64,000 nucleotides of DNA from Candidatus Zixiibacteriota bacterium (GTDB lineage: Bacteria; Zixibacteria; MSB-5A5; WJJR01): NCBI GenBank assembly GCA_036397555.1, contig DASWIS010000031.1, positions 144,052 through 208,051 on the forward strand, read 5' to 3'. Every line of letters begins with the position of its first letter. Position 1 is the stretch's first letter. Position numbers and translations under genes: made by a program. The notes under the pieces are model-generated. The model saw only the letters and a list, made by a program, of their open reading frames with translations, was not told the DNA's origin and searched no databases. Below are positions 45,383 to 54,689 of the stretch, in pieces.

Positions 45383-46432
45383 ATGGCCAAAGTCGATTAT
45401 CAATCAGCCGGAGTCGATCTGGAAGCCGCCGATCAGGCCGCAGGCCAGATCGCCAGGATCGCTCAGACGACCTATACAAACGGTGTGCTGGCAGGCGTCG
45501 GACCATTCTCCGGGCTCTTCGAAATCGACACGGCGACTGAACGCCGTCCCGTGCTCGTTTCCAGTTGCGACGGCGTCGGAACAAAGCTCAAGCTCGCAAT
45601 CCGGTCAGGCCGCCACGGCACCATCGGCCAGGACCTGGTCAATCACTGCGTCAACGACATCCTGACCAGCGGCGCGCGCCCTCTGTTCTTTCTCGATTAT
45701 CTCGCCCTGGGACGCCTCGATCCCGCCATCGTCGCAGATGTGGTATCCGGGATTGCCGAGGCGTGCCGTACCAATCTCATGGCACTCATTGGCGGCGAAA
45801 CCGCGGAGATGCCCGGGCTTTACAAGGTCGGCGACTACGACATCGCCGGATTCATCGTCGGGATCGTGGAGCGTGATGCGATCATCGACGGCTCCGCGGT
45901 GAAGGCGGGACAGGCGTTGATCGGGCTGGCGGCCAATGGGCCGCACACCAATGGCTACTCGCTGGTGCGCAAGGTGCTCTTCGACTTGAACAACTTCGCC
46001 TTCGACGATACACCCGATGAGCTCAAGGGGCAGGCAGTGGGCGATGCGGTCATGGCCGTGCACCCGTCGTATCGTCACGCCGTCGACGCGCTGCGCCGTC
46101 GGGTGGGCATTCACGGCATGGCGCACGTCACCGGCGGCGGAATCGAAGGCAACCTCATTCGCATTCTGCCCGAGGGTGTACAGGCGGTCGTCGATCCCTC
46201 CCAATGGCCCCCATTGCCGGTGTTCACGTTCATTCAGCACGAGGGGCAAATTGAAGTCGACGAGATGTTCCGCGTCTTCAACATGGGGATCGGATTTATC
46301 GTCGTCGTCGACCTTGACGCCGTCACCGAGGCGATTGCCGCTCTGGCGGAAGCGGGTGTGTCGGCGTATCACATCGGCAGCACGCTCAGCGGCCAACGGA
46401 GCGTCCGCCTCTCTGTCGGAACGGGACGCTGA
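45383..46432 (+). CDS. purM: Phosphoribosylformylglycinamidine cyclo-ligase (AIR synthetase)
   Basis: Fifth step of purine synthesis, ATP-dependent closure of the imidazole ring. The 349-residue protein has VDYQSAGVDLEAAD at the N-terminus and SSCDGVGTKLKLA. The nucleotide-site HCVNDILTSGARPLFFLDY, GGETAEMPGLY and NGPHTNGYSLVRKV follow. The C-terminal domain has HVTGGGIEGNLIRILP. The ATG at 45383 with AAGG five bases upstream is preferred over 45356. No other purine genes are nearby. Confidence 0.95.
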   Translation: MAKVDYQSAGVDLEAADQAAGQIARIAQTTYTNGVLAGVGPFSGLFEIDTATERRPVLVSSCDGVGTKLKLAIRSGRHGTIGQDLVNHCVNDILTSGARPLFFLDYLALGRLDPAIVADVVSGIAEACRTNLMALIGGETAEMPGLYKVGDYDIAGFIVGIVERDAIIDGSAVKAGQALIGLAANGPHTNGYSLVRKVLFDLNNFAFDDTPDELKGQAVGDAVMAVHPSYRHAVDALRRRVGIHGMAHVTGGGIEGNLIRILPEGVQAVVDPSQWPPLPVFTFIQHEGQIEVDEMFRVFNMGIGFIVVVDLDAVTEAIAALAEAGVSAYHIGSTLSGQRSVRLSVGTGR

Positions 46433-46455
46433 GATCATCGCCTCAGACTCTCGGT

Positions 46456-48045
46456 ATGTCCTCCGCGTCAACTGCTGTCCCGGTAAATATCCAGAGCGAT
46501 CGCCGCGGCGCACTCTCCGCTCGCGCGCTGTCGTGTGTGATCGCCGGCGCACTGCTGGCGCTCTCCTATCCGCCGTTTCCTCTCGGATTTCTGGTTTACC
46601 CTGCGCTCGGACTCGCGCTGTGGACGGCTGGCTTGGGGCGCAATCGGCCAATCTCCTGGAAGACAGCCGCGCGCCGAGGGTGGCTGATCGGCTTCGTCTG
46701 GCACTTGGGGACATTGTACTGGGTGGTCTGGGTGGCGCCGCCAGGCATGCTGGTCATGGCGGCCATCCTTGGTCTCTATGTTGCAACTGTCTTCGGACTA
46801 TGTGCACTCTTCGAAACACGATTTGGCCCGCGCGCCATCTGGCTGTTTCCCGTCGTGTGGGTGGGTCACGAGTACCTCCGTGGCCTCGGCGAACTGGCGT
46901 TTCCGTGGACCAATCTGTCGCTAAGCCAGGTCACGTACGTCTACATGATCCAGCACGCCGACATCGCCGGCGATCTCTTTGTCGGTTTCACGGTGGCGTT
47001 CACGTCCGTCCTGATGCTGCGGCTGTTCCTCCGCTGGACAGCGCGTCGCCAGGGAAACGTCCGCTTCCACGTGCTCAGTCTCATCCTCGCACTGGTCCTG
47101 CCGTACCTGTACGGGCACGGCGCGGTCGATCGCCTCGAGAGCGTCGAGAGCATCCGCATCGCCGTTTTGCAGGGGGACATCGACTCGTTTCAGAAGTGGG
47201 AAGATGGCGCGGTCGACCACTCGTTTGCCGTCTACGAGACGCTGACCCGTGCCGCCGCCGATAGCGGTGCGGCTCTCATAGTCTGGCCGGAAACCGCCGC
47301 ACCGCTCTACCTGCGTTCGAGTCCCGAACATCGCATCGCCATCCGACGGCTCTCCGCGGAACTGTCCGTGCCCATCCTGCTGGGAACGCTCGAATACGAA
47401 CGCCTGTCGCCCCAGCAGTATCTGCGCTACAACGCGGCGGTCTATGTCCGCGACGGCGCATACGACAGCGCGTATCACGCCAAGCTGCAACTGGTGCCGT
47501 TCGGCGAGTGGATACCGTTTTCAAATCGCTGGCATGTCCTGGATAATCTCGATGTCGGCGGAGCGCATTTCACGGCCGGGACAACGTATTGGCTCTTCGA
47601 GCACGAACACGGGCCCTTCGCCGCCGCCATCTGCTTTGAATCGGCATTTCCCGCCATCATCAGGCGCTTCGCCGCGAACGGGGCCCGTTTCTTGGTGAAC
47701 ATCACCAACGATGGCTGGTACGGCTTCACATCCGGCCCCACGCAGCATGCCGACATCGCCGTATTCCGGGCCATTGAGAATCGCCGGCCGATTGCCCGAT
47801 CGGCCAACACCGGAATCTCGTGTTTCATCGACCGGGCCGGACGGATTCGGGATGCCGGCGCCCAATATGTTCCCGATGTCCGAATCTTCGACCTGCCGCT
47901 GGGCCGACCCGACGAGACGACGTTTTTTCTCCGTCACGGGATGTTTTTCGGGCAGGGATGTGCCGCCGCCGCCGCCGCACTGGCTTTGATCGCCGCCCTG
48001 TTGTCACGGCGCTCGCGCACGACGCCGACCGCGCATTCCGTTTGA
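46456..48045 (+). CDS. lnt: Apolipoprotein N-acyltransferase
   Basis: Adds the third acyl chain to lipoproteins in the inner membrane, a diderm trait. The 529-residue protein has about six N-terminal helices and a periplasmic nitrilase-fold domain. The triad is in place: Glu in VWPETAAP, Lys in KLQLVPFGEWIPF and Cys in AICFESAFP. NITNDGWYG and NRRPIARSANTGIS are typical, and a last membrane helix ends the protein. The many lipobox proteins in this window are likely substrates. Confidence 0.95.
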   Translation: MSSASTAVPVNIQSDRRGALSARALSCVIAGALLALSYPPFPLGFLVYPALGLALWTAGLGRNRPISWKTAARRGWLIGFVWHLGTLYWVVWVAPPGMLVMAAILGLYVATVFGLCALFETRFGPRAIWLFPVVWVGHEYLRGLGELAFPWTNLSLSQVTYVYMIQHADIAGDLFVGFTVAFTSVLMLRLFLRWTARRQGNVRFHVLSLILALVLPYLYGHGAVDRLESVESIRIAVLQGDIDSFQKWEDGAVDHSFAVYETLTRAAADSGAALIVWPETAAPLYLRSSPEHRIAIRRLSAELSVPILLGTLEYERLSPQQYLRYNAAVYVRDGAYDSAYHAKLQLVPFGEWIPFSNRWHVLDNLDVGGAHFTAGTTYWLFEHEHGPFAAAICFESAFPAIIRRFAANGARFLVNITNDGWYGFTSGPTQHADIAVFRAIENRRPIARSANTGISCFIDRAGRIRDAGAQYVPDVRIFDLPLGRPDETTFFLRHGMFFGQGCAAAAAALALIAALLSRRSRTTPTAHSV

Positions 48046-48093
48046 TCGACATACGCCCGTCGTGCATGTTGGGCGTGACCGTTCGACACGACC

Positions 48094-50355
48094 ATGCGCG
48101 ACTGCGCCGACCAAAACCTTCGATTACTCCCGCTTGGGGCCGCGACGTCGATTCTCGCTCTGGCGTTCACAGTGACCGTGAGCGCCGGTGCGCAAGGCCG
48201 CACTTGGACCAACTACACCGACGTGAATGGAGTCATGGACCTCGCCGTGTCCGACGACACACTCTGGATGGCGACGCGCGGGGGACTCGTGTGGATGAGC
48301 ACATCTGGTAATCCCGCCCAACGCCGGATGACCAACTCCGATGGTATGGGCGAAAATGATCTGCGCTTCGTCTCCGTCGATGCCCTCGGCCGTGTCTGGT
48401 GCGGCGGGACACGCGGACGGCTCAGCCGCCGTCGCGCCGATGCCCAATGGAGTGTCTATGGTTTTGTCGATCCCGACGATCGGCCCATTGCGATTTACTC
48501 TGCCGACGATGACGCGTACGGCTACCTATGGGTCGGCTCTCAGGTTGGCATTCACAAATTCGACATCGAACGGCATGGCGGAGAGATTCAAGAGAGCTAC
48601 CTGCGCATCGGCGGTTGGCCCGACAACTCGCCGGTCGACGATGTATTCATTGACGATACCGTCTTGTGGATTGCCGGCGACGTCGGCTTGGCGCGTGCCG
48701 GAGTCAACGACCCGTTCCTCCTGATTCGTTCGCATTGGCAGACATGGTCGCCGGGTGGGGCATTTCACACGGTGATCACGTTTCGCGGCGACGCGTACGC
48801 CGGCGGCGAGCATGGAGTGTTCCGATATAACGTCGCCGCGGATTCCTGGGAGCAGGTTGCGTTTCCCGACATGCAGATTGTCGATCTGGTCGTAGACAAC
48901 GACACGCTTTGGGTCATGTTGGAATCCGGACTCGGGTATTGCACGCCAACCGTGTGCGGGTTGGCCATCATACCCGGCGCCTTGCCCGGATTCTTCAGCG
49001 CGATCGCTGCCGACGGCAACGGCTTGCTGTGGGCCGGACAGACCGGATACGGAGTCTGGGGCCGCAATGCGGCCGGTTGGAAACAAGAGTTGTTCGACGG
49101 TCCGCTGGGGAATTCCGTCAGCGACGTGGCCATCGATTCAGACGGGCGCGCCTGGTGCATTTTTCCAAACTTTGGGGCTGCGTATCTCCAGGACGGTCAC
49201 TGGACAACGCTCCCTTACTATCACGTCGGCGCCAGTTTCCCCGGCGAAGTCGTTGAAATCGCGCCCAATGGCGATGTCTGGCTCGGCGCCTTCGGAACCG
49301 GGGCGTACAAGGTCAACTCCCGAGTCCCGCTGTCCGACACCGGGTGGATTCACTACGACACATTGAATCGCGACGAACACACGTTGATGTGGTTTCAAGC
49401 CGACAACCAACAGCCCAACAACTTCATCCTCGTCACCGATATCGTCATCGATGACGGCGGTCGCGTCTGGTTGGCCAATACGTTCGCCGACTCGGGACGC
49501 GCCATCGCCTTCGCCGAAAGCGATTGCTGGGGATACTTTGGTGCCGCCGACGGTATCCAGATCCCGGAGCTGCGCGCGTCGCTGGCGCTGGATGAAAATG
49601 CCCTGTACATCGGGACGCGAGGCAACGGGCTGATCCGCATGTCGCACCCGTCGTCCTTGTGCAACGACGGTGACCCGCTGCCCGTCAATGTTCAGGTCAG
49701 CTACTTTACGATGCAGCACGGTCTCCCGTCGGATGCCGTCTACGCGGTGCTGGTGGATCGCCTCGATTCGCTCTGGGTCGGCACAACCCTCGGGCTGGCC
49801 AAGTGGCGTCCGCGTTTGCAGCGTTTTGTACATATCCCGTTACCGGGAGACGCGGGACTGACCATCACCGCGCTCGCTGCCGATGTCGCCAACGGCATCT
49901 GGGTGGGGACTTCGCTCGGCGTGGTCTATCTCGCGGCCGACGCAACCGAGCAGTTTTTCACTTCCACCAATTCAGGCATTGCGGGTGAAGGCGTCCGTCG
50001 CATCACCGTCGATGAGGCGACCGGCAACGTCTGGTTTGCCACCCAGGGCGGTCTGTCATCGACCAACGGACCGCCCCCGGTTGCCGAATCTGTCCGACAA
50101 GTCATCGCGTATCCCAACCCGGTCGAGATCACAGGAGCCGATCCGGCGATCGTCCGCTTCAACGCCGATCCGAATGGCCGCGTCATGGTCTACACCATCG
50201 ACGGACGCGAAGTCCACAATGGTCCGGTGAATGCCGGCTGGGATTGCCGCACCACGGACGGTTCCGATGTCGCCAGCGGAATCTATCTCTTCGTGATCAG
50301 CGGTCCCGATGGTTCGCACGGACGCGGCAAAATCGCAGTGATCAATCGGCGTTAA
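48094..50355 (+). CDS. Secreted two-component-regulator-type propeller protein with FlgD-like tail
   Basis: Exported protein of 753 residues. A signal peptide (about 1-34) precedes two sets of short propeller repeats of the reg-prop kind, such as DDTLWMATRGGLVWMS, LWVGSQVGIHKF, LWVGTTLGLAKW and IWVGTSLGVVYL. The C-terminal 95 residues form an Ig-like FlgD/T9SS-type tail: AYPNPVEITG, VMVYTIDGREV, SGIYLFVIS. Reg-prop domains normally form sensor ectodomains; here no kinase follows, so the protein is free or surface bound. It is upstream of a FemAB-like gene and three glycosyltransferases. Confidence 0.83.
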   Translation: MRDCADQNLRLLPLGAATSILALAFTVTVSAGAQGRTWTNYTDVNGVMDLAVSDDTLWMATRGGLVWMSTSGNPAQRRMTNSDGMGENDLRFVSVDALGRVWCGGTRGRLSRRRADAQWSVYGFVDPDDRPIAIYSADDDAYGYLWVGSQVGIHKFDIERHGGEIQESYLRIGGWPDNSPVDDVFIDDTVLWIAGDVGLARAGVNDPFLLIRSHWQTWSPGGAFHTVITFRGDAYAGGEHGVFRYNVAADSWEQVAFPDMQIVDLVVDNDTLWVMLESGLGYCTPTVCGLAIIPGALPGFFSAIAADGNGLLWAGQTGYGVWGRNAAGWKQELFDGPLGNSVSDVAIDSDGRAWCIFPNFGAAYLQDGHWTTLPYYHVGASFPGEVVEIAPNGDVWLGAFGTGAYKVNSRVPLSDTGWIHYDTLNRDEHTLMWFQADNQQPNNFILVTDIVIDDGGRVWLANTFADSGRAIAFAESDCWGYFGAADGIQIPELRASLALDENALYIGTRGNGLIRMSHPSSLCNDGDPLPVNVQVSYFTMQHGLPSDAVYAVLVDRLDSLWVGTTLGLAKWRPRLQRFVHIPLPGDAGLTITALAADVANGIWVGTSLGVVYLAADATEQFFTSTNSGIAGEGVRRITVDEATGNVWFATQGGLSSTNGPPPVAESVRQVIAYPNPVEITGADPAIVRFNADPNGRVMVYTIDGREVHNGPVNAGWDCRTTDGSDVASGIYLFVISGPDGSHGRGKIAVINRR

Positions 50356-50372
50356 GCGGTCATCTCTGCCCC

Positions 50373-51350
50373 ATGAAATGGACCTGCCACAGTGTGCGCA
50401 CGTTTCCACGCGTCGATTGGCTCAAACTGCTGTCCGTTACCAAAAACCCTTCACCATACCTGCTCCCCGAATGGCCGCTGTTTTGGGAGATGATGTGGCC
50501 AGGCACCCGCGCAGAACTCTGGACTCATTGCAACGAGGTGGGCGCGATTGAATGCGCCGTTCCGGTCGTACGCCGAGGACGGTTCGGACTCCAGATGTGC
50601 CATTCGCTGCCGATGGGAACACCGTACGGCCCGATGGGAGATGACGCCGCACTATCGGGAAGCGCCTGGCTCGATTTGCACAAAGCGTTGTGCGGCCGAA
50701 GGACGGTCGAATGGTGCCGAACCGGTGGTCCGTCGCACGCCGACATCAAGGGGTGGACCGTCGATCGACTTGGACACGCAACCTGGATCATCGATGCACT
50801 CGCTGTGGACCGCGAAAGTTTGGCGACCCAATGGTCTCCAGGGCATCGTCGGAATGTCCGCGAAGGCAACGCACGGAATCTCGAGTTTCGCCCAGTCCGA
50901 AATCGATCTGACGTCAGCGAGTTGATCGATCGCTGGCAGAACGCGGCACACCGATCACGCATCGTCCTGAATCGGCGTGCCGGCCCGCGATTGTGTGACG
51001 TGTTCTCAACGACCGATGCACTGCTTTGGGAATCCGCGTGGTGGAACGGAAGACCGGTCGCCACCGCGCTGTTTCTGGTGCATGCAAACAGCGCCGTCTA
51101 CGTCGACGGCGCTGTCGTCCGTGAGCAATCCCACGGCGGAGCCAATCATGCACTATTTGCCCGAATTCTCGCGTCATTAGCGCAGCGGGGCATTCACACG
51201 GTCGATCTGGGCTCCGGTCCGGGGGGGCAGTCCACGGACGGCTTGGATCAATTCAAACGCGGCTGGGGCGCGCGTTCCACTCAGCGTCGGGAGTTGCGTT
51301 GCCGCCGAAGGTGGTATGCGGCCATGCGAAAGGCGCTCGGGACAGCGTGA
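50373..51350 (+). CDS. GNAT/FemAB-like N-acyltransferase
   Basis: Cytoplasmic enzyme of 325 residues with the two-lobe GNAT fold of FemAB/BioF2-like transferases. It shows WSPGHRRNVREGNARN, then ALFLVHANSAVYVDGAVV, then the terminal motif VDLGSGPGGQSTDGLDQFKRGWGA. These enzymes move an acyl or aminoacyl group to a sugar or peptide; the substrate is not readable. The ATG at 50373 is preferred to 50244, which would overlap the previous gene. It is followed by three glycosyltransferases, so a modified surface glycan is plausible. Confidence 0.8.
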   Translation: MKWTCHSVRTFPRVDWLKLLSVTKNPSPYLLPEWPLFWEMMWPGTRAELWTHCNEVGAIECAVPVVRRGRFGLQMCHSLPMGTPYGPMGDDAALSGSAWLDLHKALCGRRTVEWCRTGGPSHADIKGWTVDRLGHATWIIDALAVDRESLATQWSPGHRRNVREGNARNLEFRPVRNRSDVSELIDRWQNAAHRSRIVLNRRAGPRLCDVFSTTDALLWESAWWNGRPVATALFLVHANSAVYVDGAVVREQSHGGANHALFARILASLAQRGIHTVDLGSGPGGQSTDGLDQFKRGWGARSTQRRELRCRRRWYAAMRKALGTA

Positions 51351-51405
51351 GCCGCAATGCGGATTCCGCTTTCCGATTGGGTGTCCCTCGCCGTTGTTTG
51401 CGCGC

Positions 51406-52506
51406 GTGCTCATCAACGATCGCCCGGCGAAGATTCTGATTCTCGGCGAAGCGAGCGTCACCCATGCCCAGCGATGGGCGCAGTGGTTTGCCGACCGCGC
51501 TTGGACAACGCGCTGGTTGTCGTTTGCCCCGATTTCCTCTGGTCAGCCGGCCGAGTCCCTGGGCGCGGTGACCGGACACCGCGCATGGCGAGTTCTCCGA
51601 ACAGTCAGCAAAGTCCGCCGAATCATCGATCAATTCCGCCCCGATATCGTCAGCGCCCTGTTCATTCCGGACTATGGCTGGCTGGCGGCAATGGCCGGAT
51701 CGCATCCTGTCAGCGTCTCCGCCTGGGGCTCCGATGTGCTGATCTCCCCGCGGAAATCCCCGCTGCACCGTTGGCGCATATCCTATGTCCTCAAACGGGC
51801 CGACCGAGTGTTCGCCGATGCCGAATTCCTGCGAGGCAAGTTGCTCGATCTGGACGCGAAGCCCGACGCCATCTCGCTGATCCCGTTGGGTGTCGATGAT
51901 GAGTGGCTGGATATCGCGAAGACGCGCCCACGCGAGCCGCTCTCTCACGTAACCGTCGTGATCAACCGCCGCCACGAACCGCTGTATCGCGTCGAGACGC
52001 TCGTGCAGTCGGCATCGCTTCTCTCACCCGAAGAACAGTCGCGGTTCCGTTTCGTCCTGATCGGCGAAGGTTCGCAGTCGGAGCGCTTAAGAGAGCTGAC
52101 CCATCGATTGGGAGTCGGGGCATTGTTTGAGTGCAGACCATGGTTGGCGGCCGAACAACTGCGCGAAGCGCTGTCCAAAGCCGACCTCTATGTCAGCACG
52201 TCCTCATCGGACGGAACGTCCGTGTCCCTGTTGGAAGCGATGGCAGCCGGATGCTATCCGGTCGTCACCGACATTCCCGGAAATCGCGAGTGGATTGTCG
52301 ATGGCGATAATGGTCTGTTCTTTGAGGTCGGTAACGCCGACATGCTGGCCGAGCGCCTCCGTCGCGCCGCCGCGCAGCCGGATCTGCGCGAACGGGCCGC
52401 CGCGCGCAATCGCGAAATCATCACCCGGCGCGCCCGCTGGATTGACAACATGACCGCAGTCGAGAACGCCATGATCGAAACAATTCAGGCCTGTAACAGT
52501 GTCTGA
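51406..52506 (+). CDS. Glycosyltransferase, GT4-like
   Basis: GT-B-fold transferase of about 366 residues. The N-terminal domain opens AKILILGEASVTHAQRWAQWF and contains VSVSAWGSDVLI. The C-terminal nucleotide-sugar domain has VLIGEGSQSERL and the E-x7-E-like block SSSDGTSVSLLEAMAAGCYPVVTDIPGNREWI. The start is uncertain: GTG at 51406 keeps the first beta strand, TTG at 51394 is close, and neither has a ribosome site. The end overlaps the next gene by eight bases. Donor and acceptor are unknown. Confidence 0.85.
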   Translation: MLINDRPAKILILGEASVTHAQRWAQWFADRAWTTRWLSFAPISSGQPAESLGAVTGHRAWRVLRTVSKVRRIIDQFRPDIVSALFIPDYGWLAAMAGSHPVSVSAWGSDVLISPRKSPLHRWRISYVLKRADRVFADAEFLRGKLLDLDAKPDAISLIPLGVDDEWLDIAKTRPREPLSHVTVVINRRHEPLYRVETLVQSASLLSPEEQSRFRFVLIGEGSQSERLRELTHRLGVGALFECRPWLAAEQLREALSKADLYVSTSSSDGTSVSLLEAMAAGCYPVVTDIPGNREWIVDGDNGLFFEVGNADMLAERLRRAAAQPDLRERAAARNREIITRRARWIDNMTAVENAMIETIQACNSV

Positions 52507-53818
52507 GTATTCCGGCATGCCGACGCACACGCCGCCGCGCATACTGATTGCCTGCTACTACTTCCCGCCCATGGGAATGGGGGGAGTGCAACGCCCGTTG
52601 AAGTTCGCCAAATACCTGCCGGAGTTCGGTTGGGACGTCACGGTCATCGCGCCCGACGTCGGCAGTTATCACCAGTTCGATCCCACGCTGCTGGATGATC
52701 TGCCCGCGACTGTCCGCGTCGAGCGCGTCAAACCATGGACACCGGACCGGCTCCCATTCAAAGTGCGCAGACAATCGTCCGGTATCCGGGGACGAGGCGG
52801 AATTGCGCCGGTCTTGCGGCGTGCCTGGAACCAATGGACACGTTTGCCGGACGACAAAGTCTTCTACGCGCGGCAGGCGTGCCGTCTCGCGCTACGGCTA
52901 CATCGTGAGAAGCCCTTCGACGTCATCCTGACCACGTCGCCGCCGCCCTCAATACACCACGTCGGTGAAAGTCTGCGTTCACACGTCATTTGGGTCGCCG
53001 ACTTTCGCGATCCCTGGGCCATTCGCGCCGGAGATTGGGGCGCGACCCCGCTGCACGAGGCGATCAATCAGAAATCGATGCAACGAATCGTGCGGTCCGC
53101 CGACCGGTTGATCGCGGTCAACGACGGCATCGCCGCAACCTTGGCGCAACATGGCCCGGCCCATCCTGTCGAGATCATTCACAATGGCTACGACGAATCC
53201 GACTTCGCGGACACGTCGACGGCGAGTGCCCGCGACGCAAACTTCACGATCGTCTGCCCCGGCACATTCAGCGAGGAGTTTTCGCCTGAGCCGATCTTCG
53301 CCGCCGTCAGGGCCTGGAAAAACTCCGGGACACAGTTGACCGTTCGAATCTCACATGTGGGAGCTTCCATCGGAATCGACGCAAACGCTATGGCGGACCG
53401 CTGCGGACTTGATGCGATCTTCGATGAAGTCGGGTACCTGCCTCATAGTCAGTCGATCCGAGCCATCGTGGCCGCGGATGTGATTGCCATTCCGATCAGG
53501 GACATTCAAGGGTCCGGCGCCATCGTGCCGGGACGCATCTTCGAAGCGCTGCGGACCTTGCGCCCGATCCTGCTGATCGCGCCATTGCATGGCGCCGCCG
53601 CGCGCCTCCTGCAAGGCGTGCCCGGATGCTGGGTCGTTGCGCCCGATGACACCGGTGCTGGAGCCGCGGCGCTTCATCAGATTGCGTTGCTGACGCGCAC
53701 GGCGCCGGTCCGACGCATCGCCGACATCGCCCGATTCGACCGACGCGACCAGACGCGCCGTCTCTCGGAACTGTGTGCCTTGCTCGCGGATGAGCGCCGC
53801 AGGAGTGCCGGGCCGTGA
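52499..53818 (+). CDS. Glycosyltransferase, GT4-like (second)
   Basis: GT-B transferase of 439 residues. The glycine-rich acceptor loop is PPMGMGGVQRPLKFAKYLPE near the N-terminus. FDVILTTSPPPSIHHVG and WVADFRDPW follow, as in exopolysaccharide transferases. The C-terminal half has IIHNGYDESDF, FTIVCPGTFS and an active-site region less conserved than in its neighbour. The GTG start overlaps the upstream stop; an ATG at 52517 is a possible alternative. Confidence 0.85.
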   Translation: MSEYSGMPTHTPPRILIACYYFPPMGMGGVQRPLKFAKYLPEFGWDVTVIAPDVGSYHQFDPTLLDDLPATVRVERVKPWTPDRLPFKVRRQSSGIRGRGGIAPVLRRAWNQWTRLPDDKVFYARQACRLALRLHREKPFDVILTTSPPPSIHHVGESLRSHVIWVADFRDPWAIRAGDWGATPLHEAINQKSMQRIVRSADRLIAVNDGIAATLAQHGPAHPVEIIHNGYDESDFADTSTASARDANFTIVCPGTFSEEFSPEPIFAAVRAWKNSGTQLTVRISHVGASIGIDANAMADRCGLDAIFDEVGYLPHSQSIRAIVAADVIAIPIRDIQGSGAIVPGRIFEALRTLRPILLIAPLHGAAARLLQGVPGCWVVAPDDTGAGAAALHQIALLTRTAPVRRIADIARFDRRDQTRRLSELCALLADERRRSAGP

Positions 53819-54687
53819 GCAACGCCATCTGCGATGTCGTGATTGTTACCCACAATTCGGAGCGCGAAATCGTGGCTTGCATCGAATCCGTGTATGCCGC
53901 GAGCGCGCAGCCGCTGAATGTCGTTGTCGTCGACAACGCATCGTCCGACCGGACGGTCGATCTCATCGCGCGGACATTCCCTCACGTGCGGTTGATCGCC
54001 AACACGACCAATCGCTTCTACGCCGCCGCCGGCAACCAGGGCGCCGAGTGCGCGGCTGGAGAGTTTTTGGTCCTGCTCAATCCCGATACTGTCCTGCCGG
54101 TCGGCGGTATCGATGCACTGTTCCGGCGCTTGAAGCACGATACCGGACTGGCAGCCGTCGCGCCGATGCTGATCGGTCCCGATGGGAAGCGGCAGTTGTC
54201 ACTGCGCGAACTGCCGCGGCTGGATACTTTGTGGTACGACCTTCTGGGTTTGTCCCTTGTGTTTCACGGATCGGAAACATTCGGACGCTGGCGCATGGGC
54301 TACTTCGACGGCTGCACATCCCGGCCGGTCGAACAACCGATGGCCAGTTGCCTGATGATCAGAAGATCAGTTTGGCAGGAAGTGGGGCCATTCGATGAAT
54401 CGTACCCGATGTTCTTCAACGATGTCGATTGGTGCCGTCGCCTCAAGGAGCACGGCGGGAAGATCCTCTACGACCCCGACATCACCGTCCGGCACGTCGG
54501 TGGCGCATCGATCAATCGGCGCAAGGTGAGGATGATCTGGATGGGGCATGCGGCATACCTGCGCTATCTGGATCGCTTGTACCGTCCGCGCCCGCATTGG
54601 CGGATGCTCGTCTGGATGTCCGCGCCGCTCGTCTGGCTGGCGGCCGCGGTGCGTTCGATTTGGTGGAGTGTCAAACGCGCAGGGTAG
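53815..54687 (+). CDS. Glycosyltransferase family 2, rhamnosyltransferase-like
   Basis: GT-A transferase of 290 residues resembling WbbL-type enzymes. It has VVIVTHNSEREIVACIESV, VVVDNASSDRT, the DxD-like LLNPDTVLP and the acceptor/base region FNDVDWCRRLKEHGGKI. A C-terminal hydrophobic segment (about 265-283) may touch the membrane. The GTG start overlaps the upstream gene (GTGA). It ends only two bases from the convergent C25 peptidase gene. Confidence 0.9.
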   Translation: MSNAICDVVIVTHNSEREIVACIESVYAASAQPLNVVVVDNASSDRTVDLIARTFPHVRLIANTTNRFYAAAGNQGAECAAGEFLVLLNPDTVLPVGGIDALFRRLKHDTGLAAVAPMLIGPDGKRQLSLRELPRLDTLWYDLLGLSLVFHGSETFGRWRMGYFDGCTSRPVEQPMASCLMIRRSVWQEVGPFDESYPMFFNDVDWCRRLKEHGGKILYDPDITVRHVGGASINRRKVRMIWMGHAAYLRYLDRLYRPRPHWRMLVWMSAPLVWLAAAVRSIWWSVKRAG

Positions 54688-54689
54688 GA

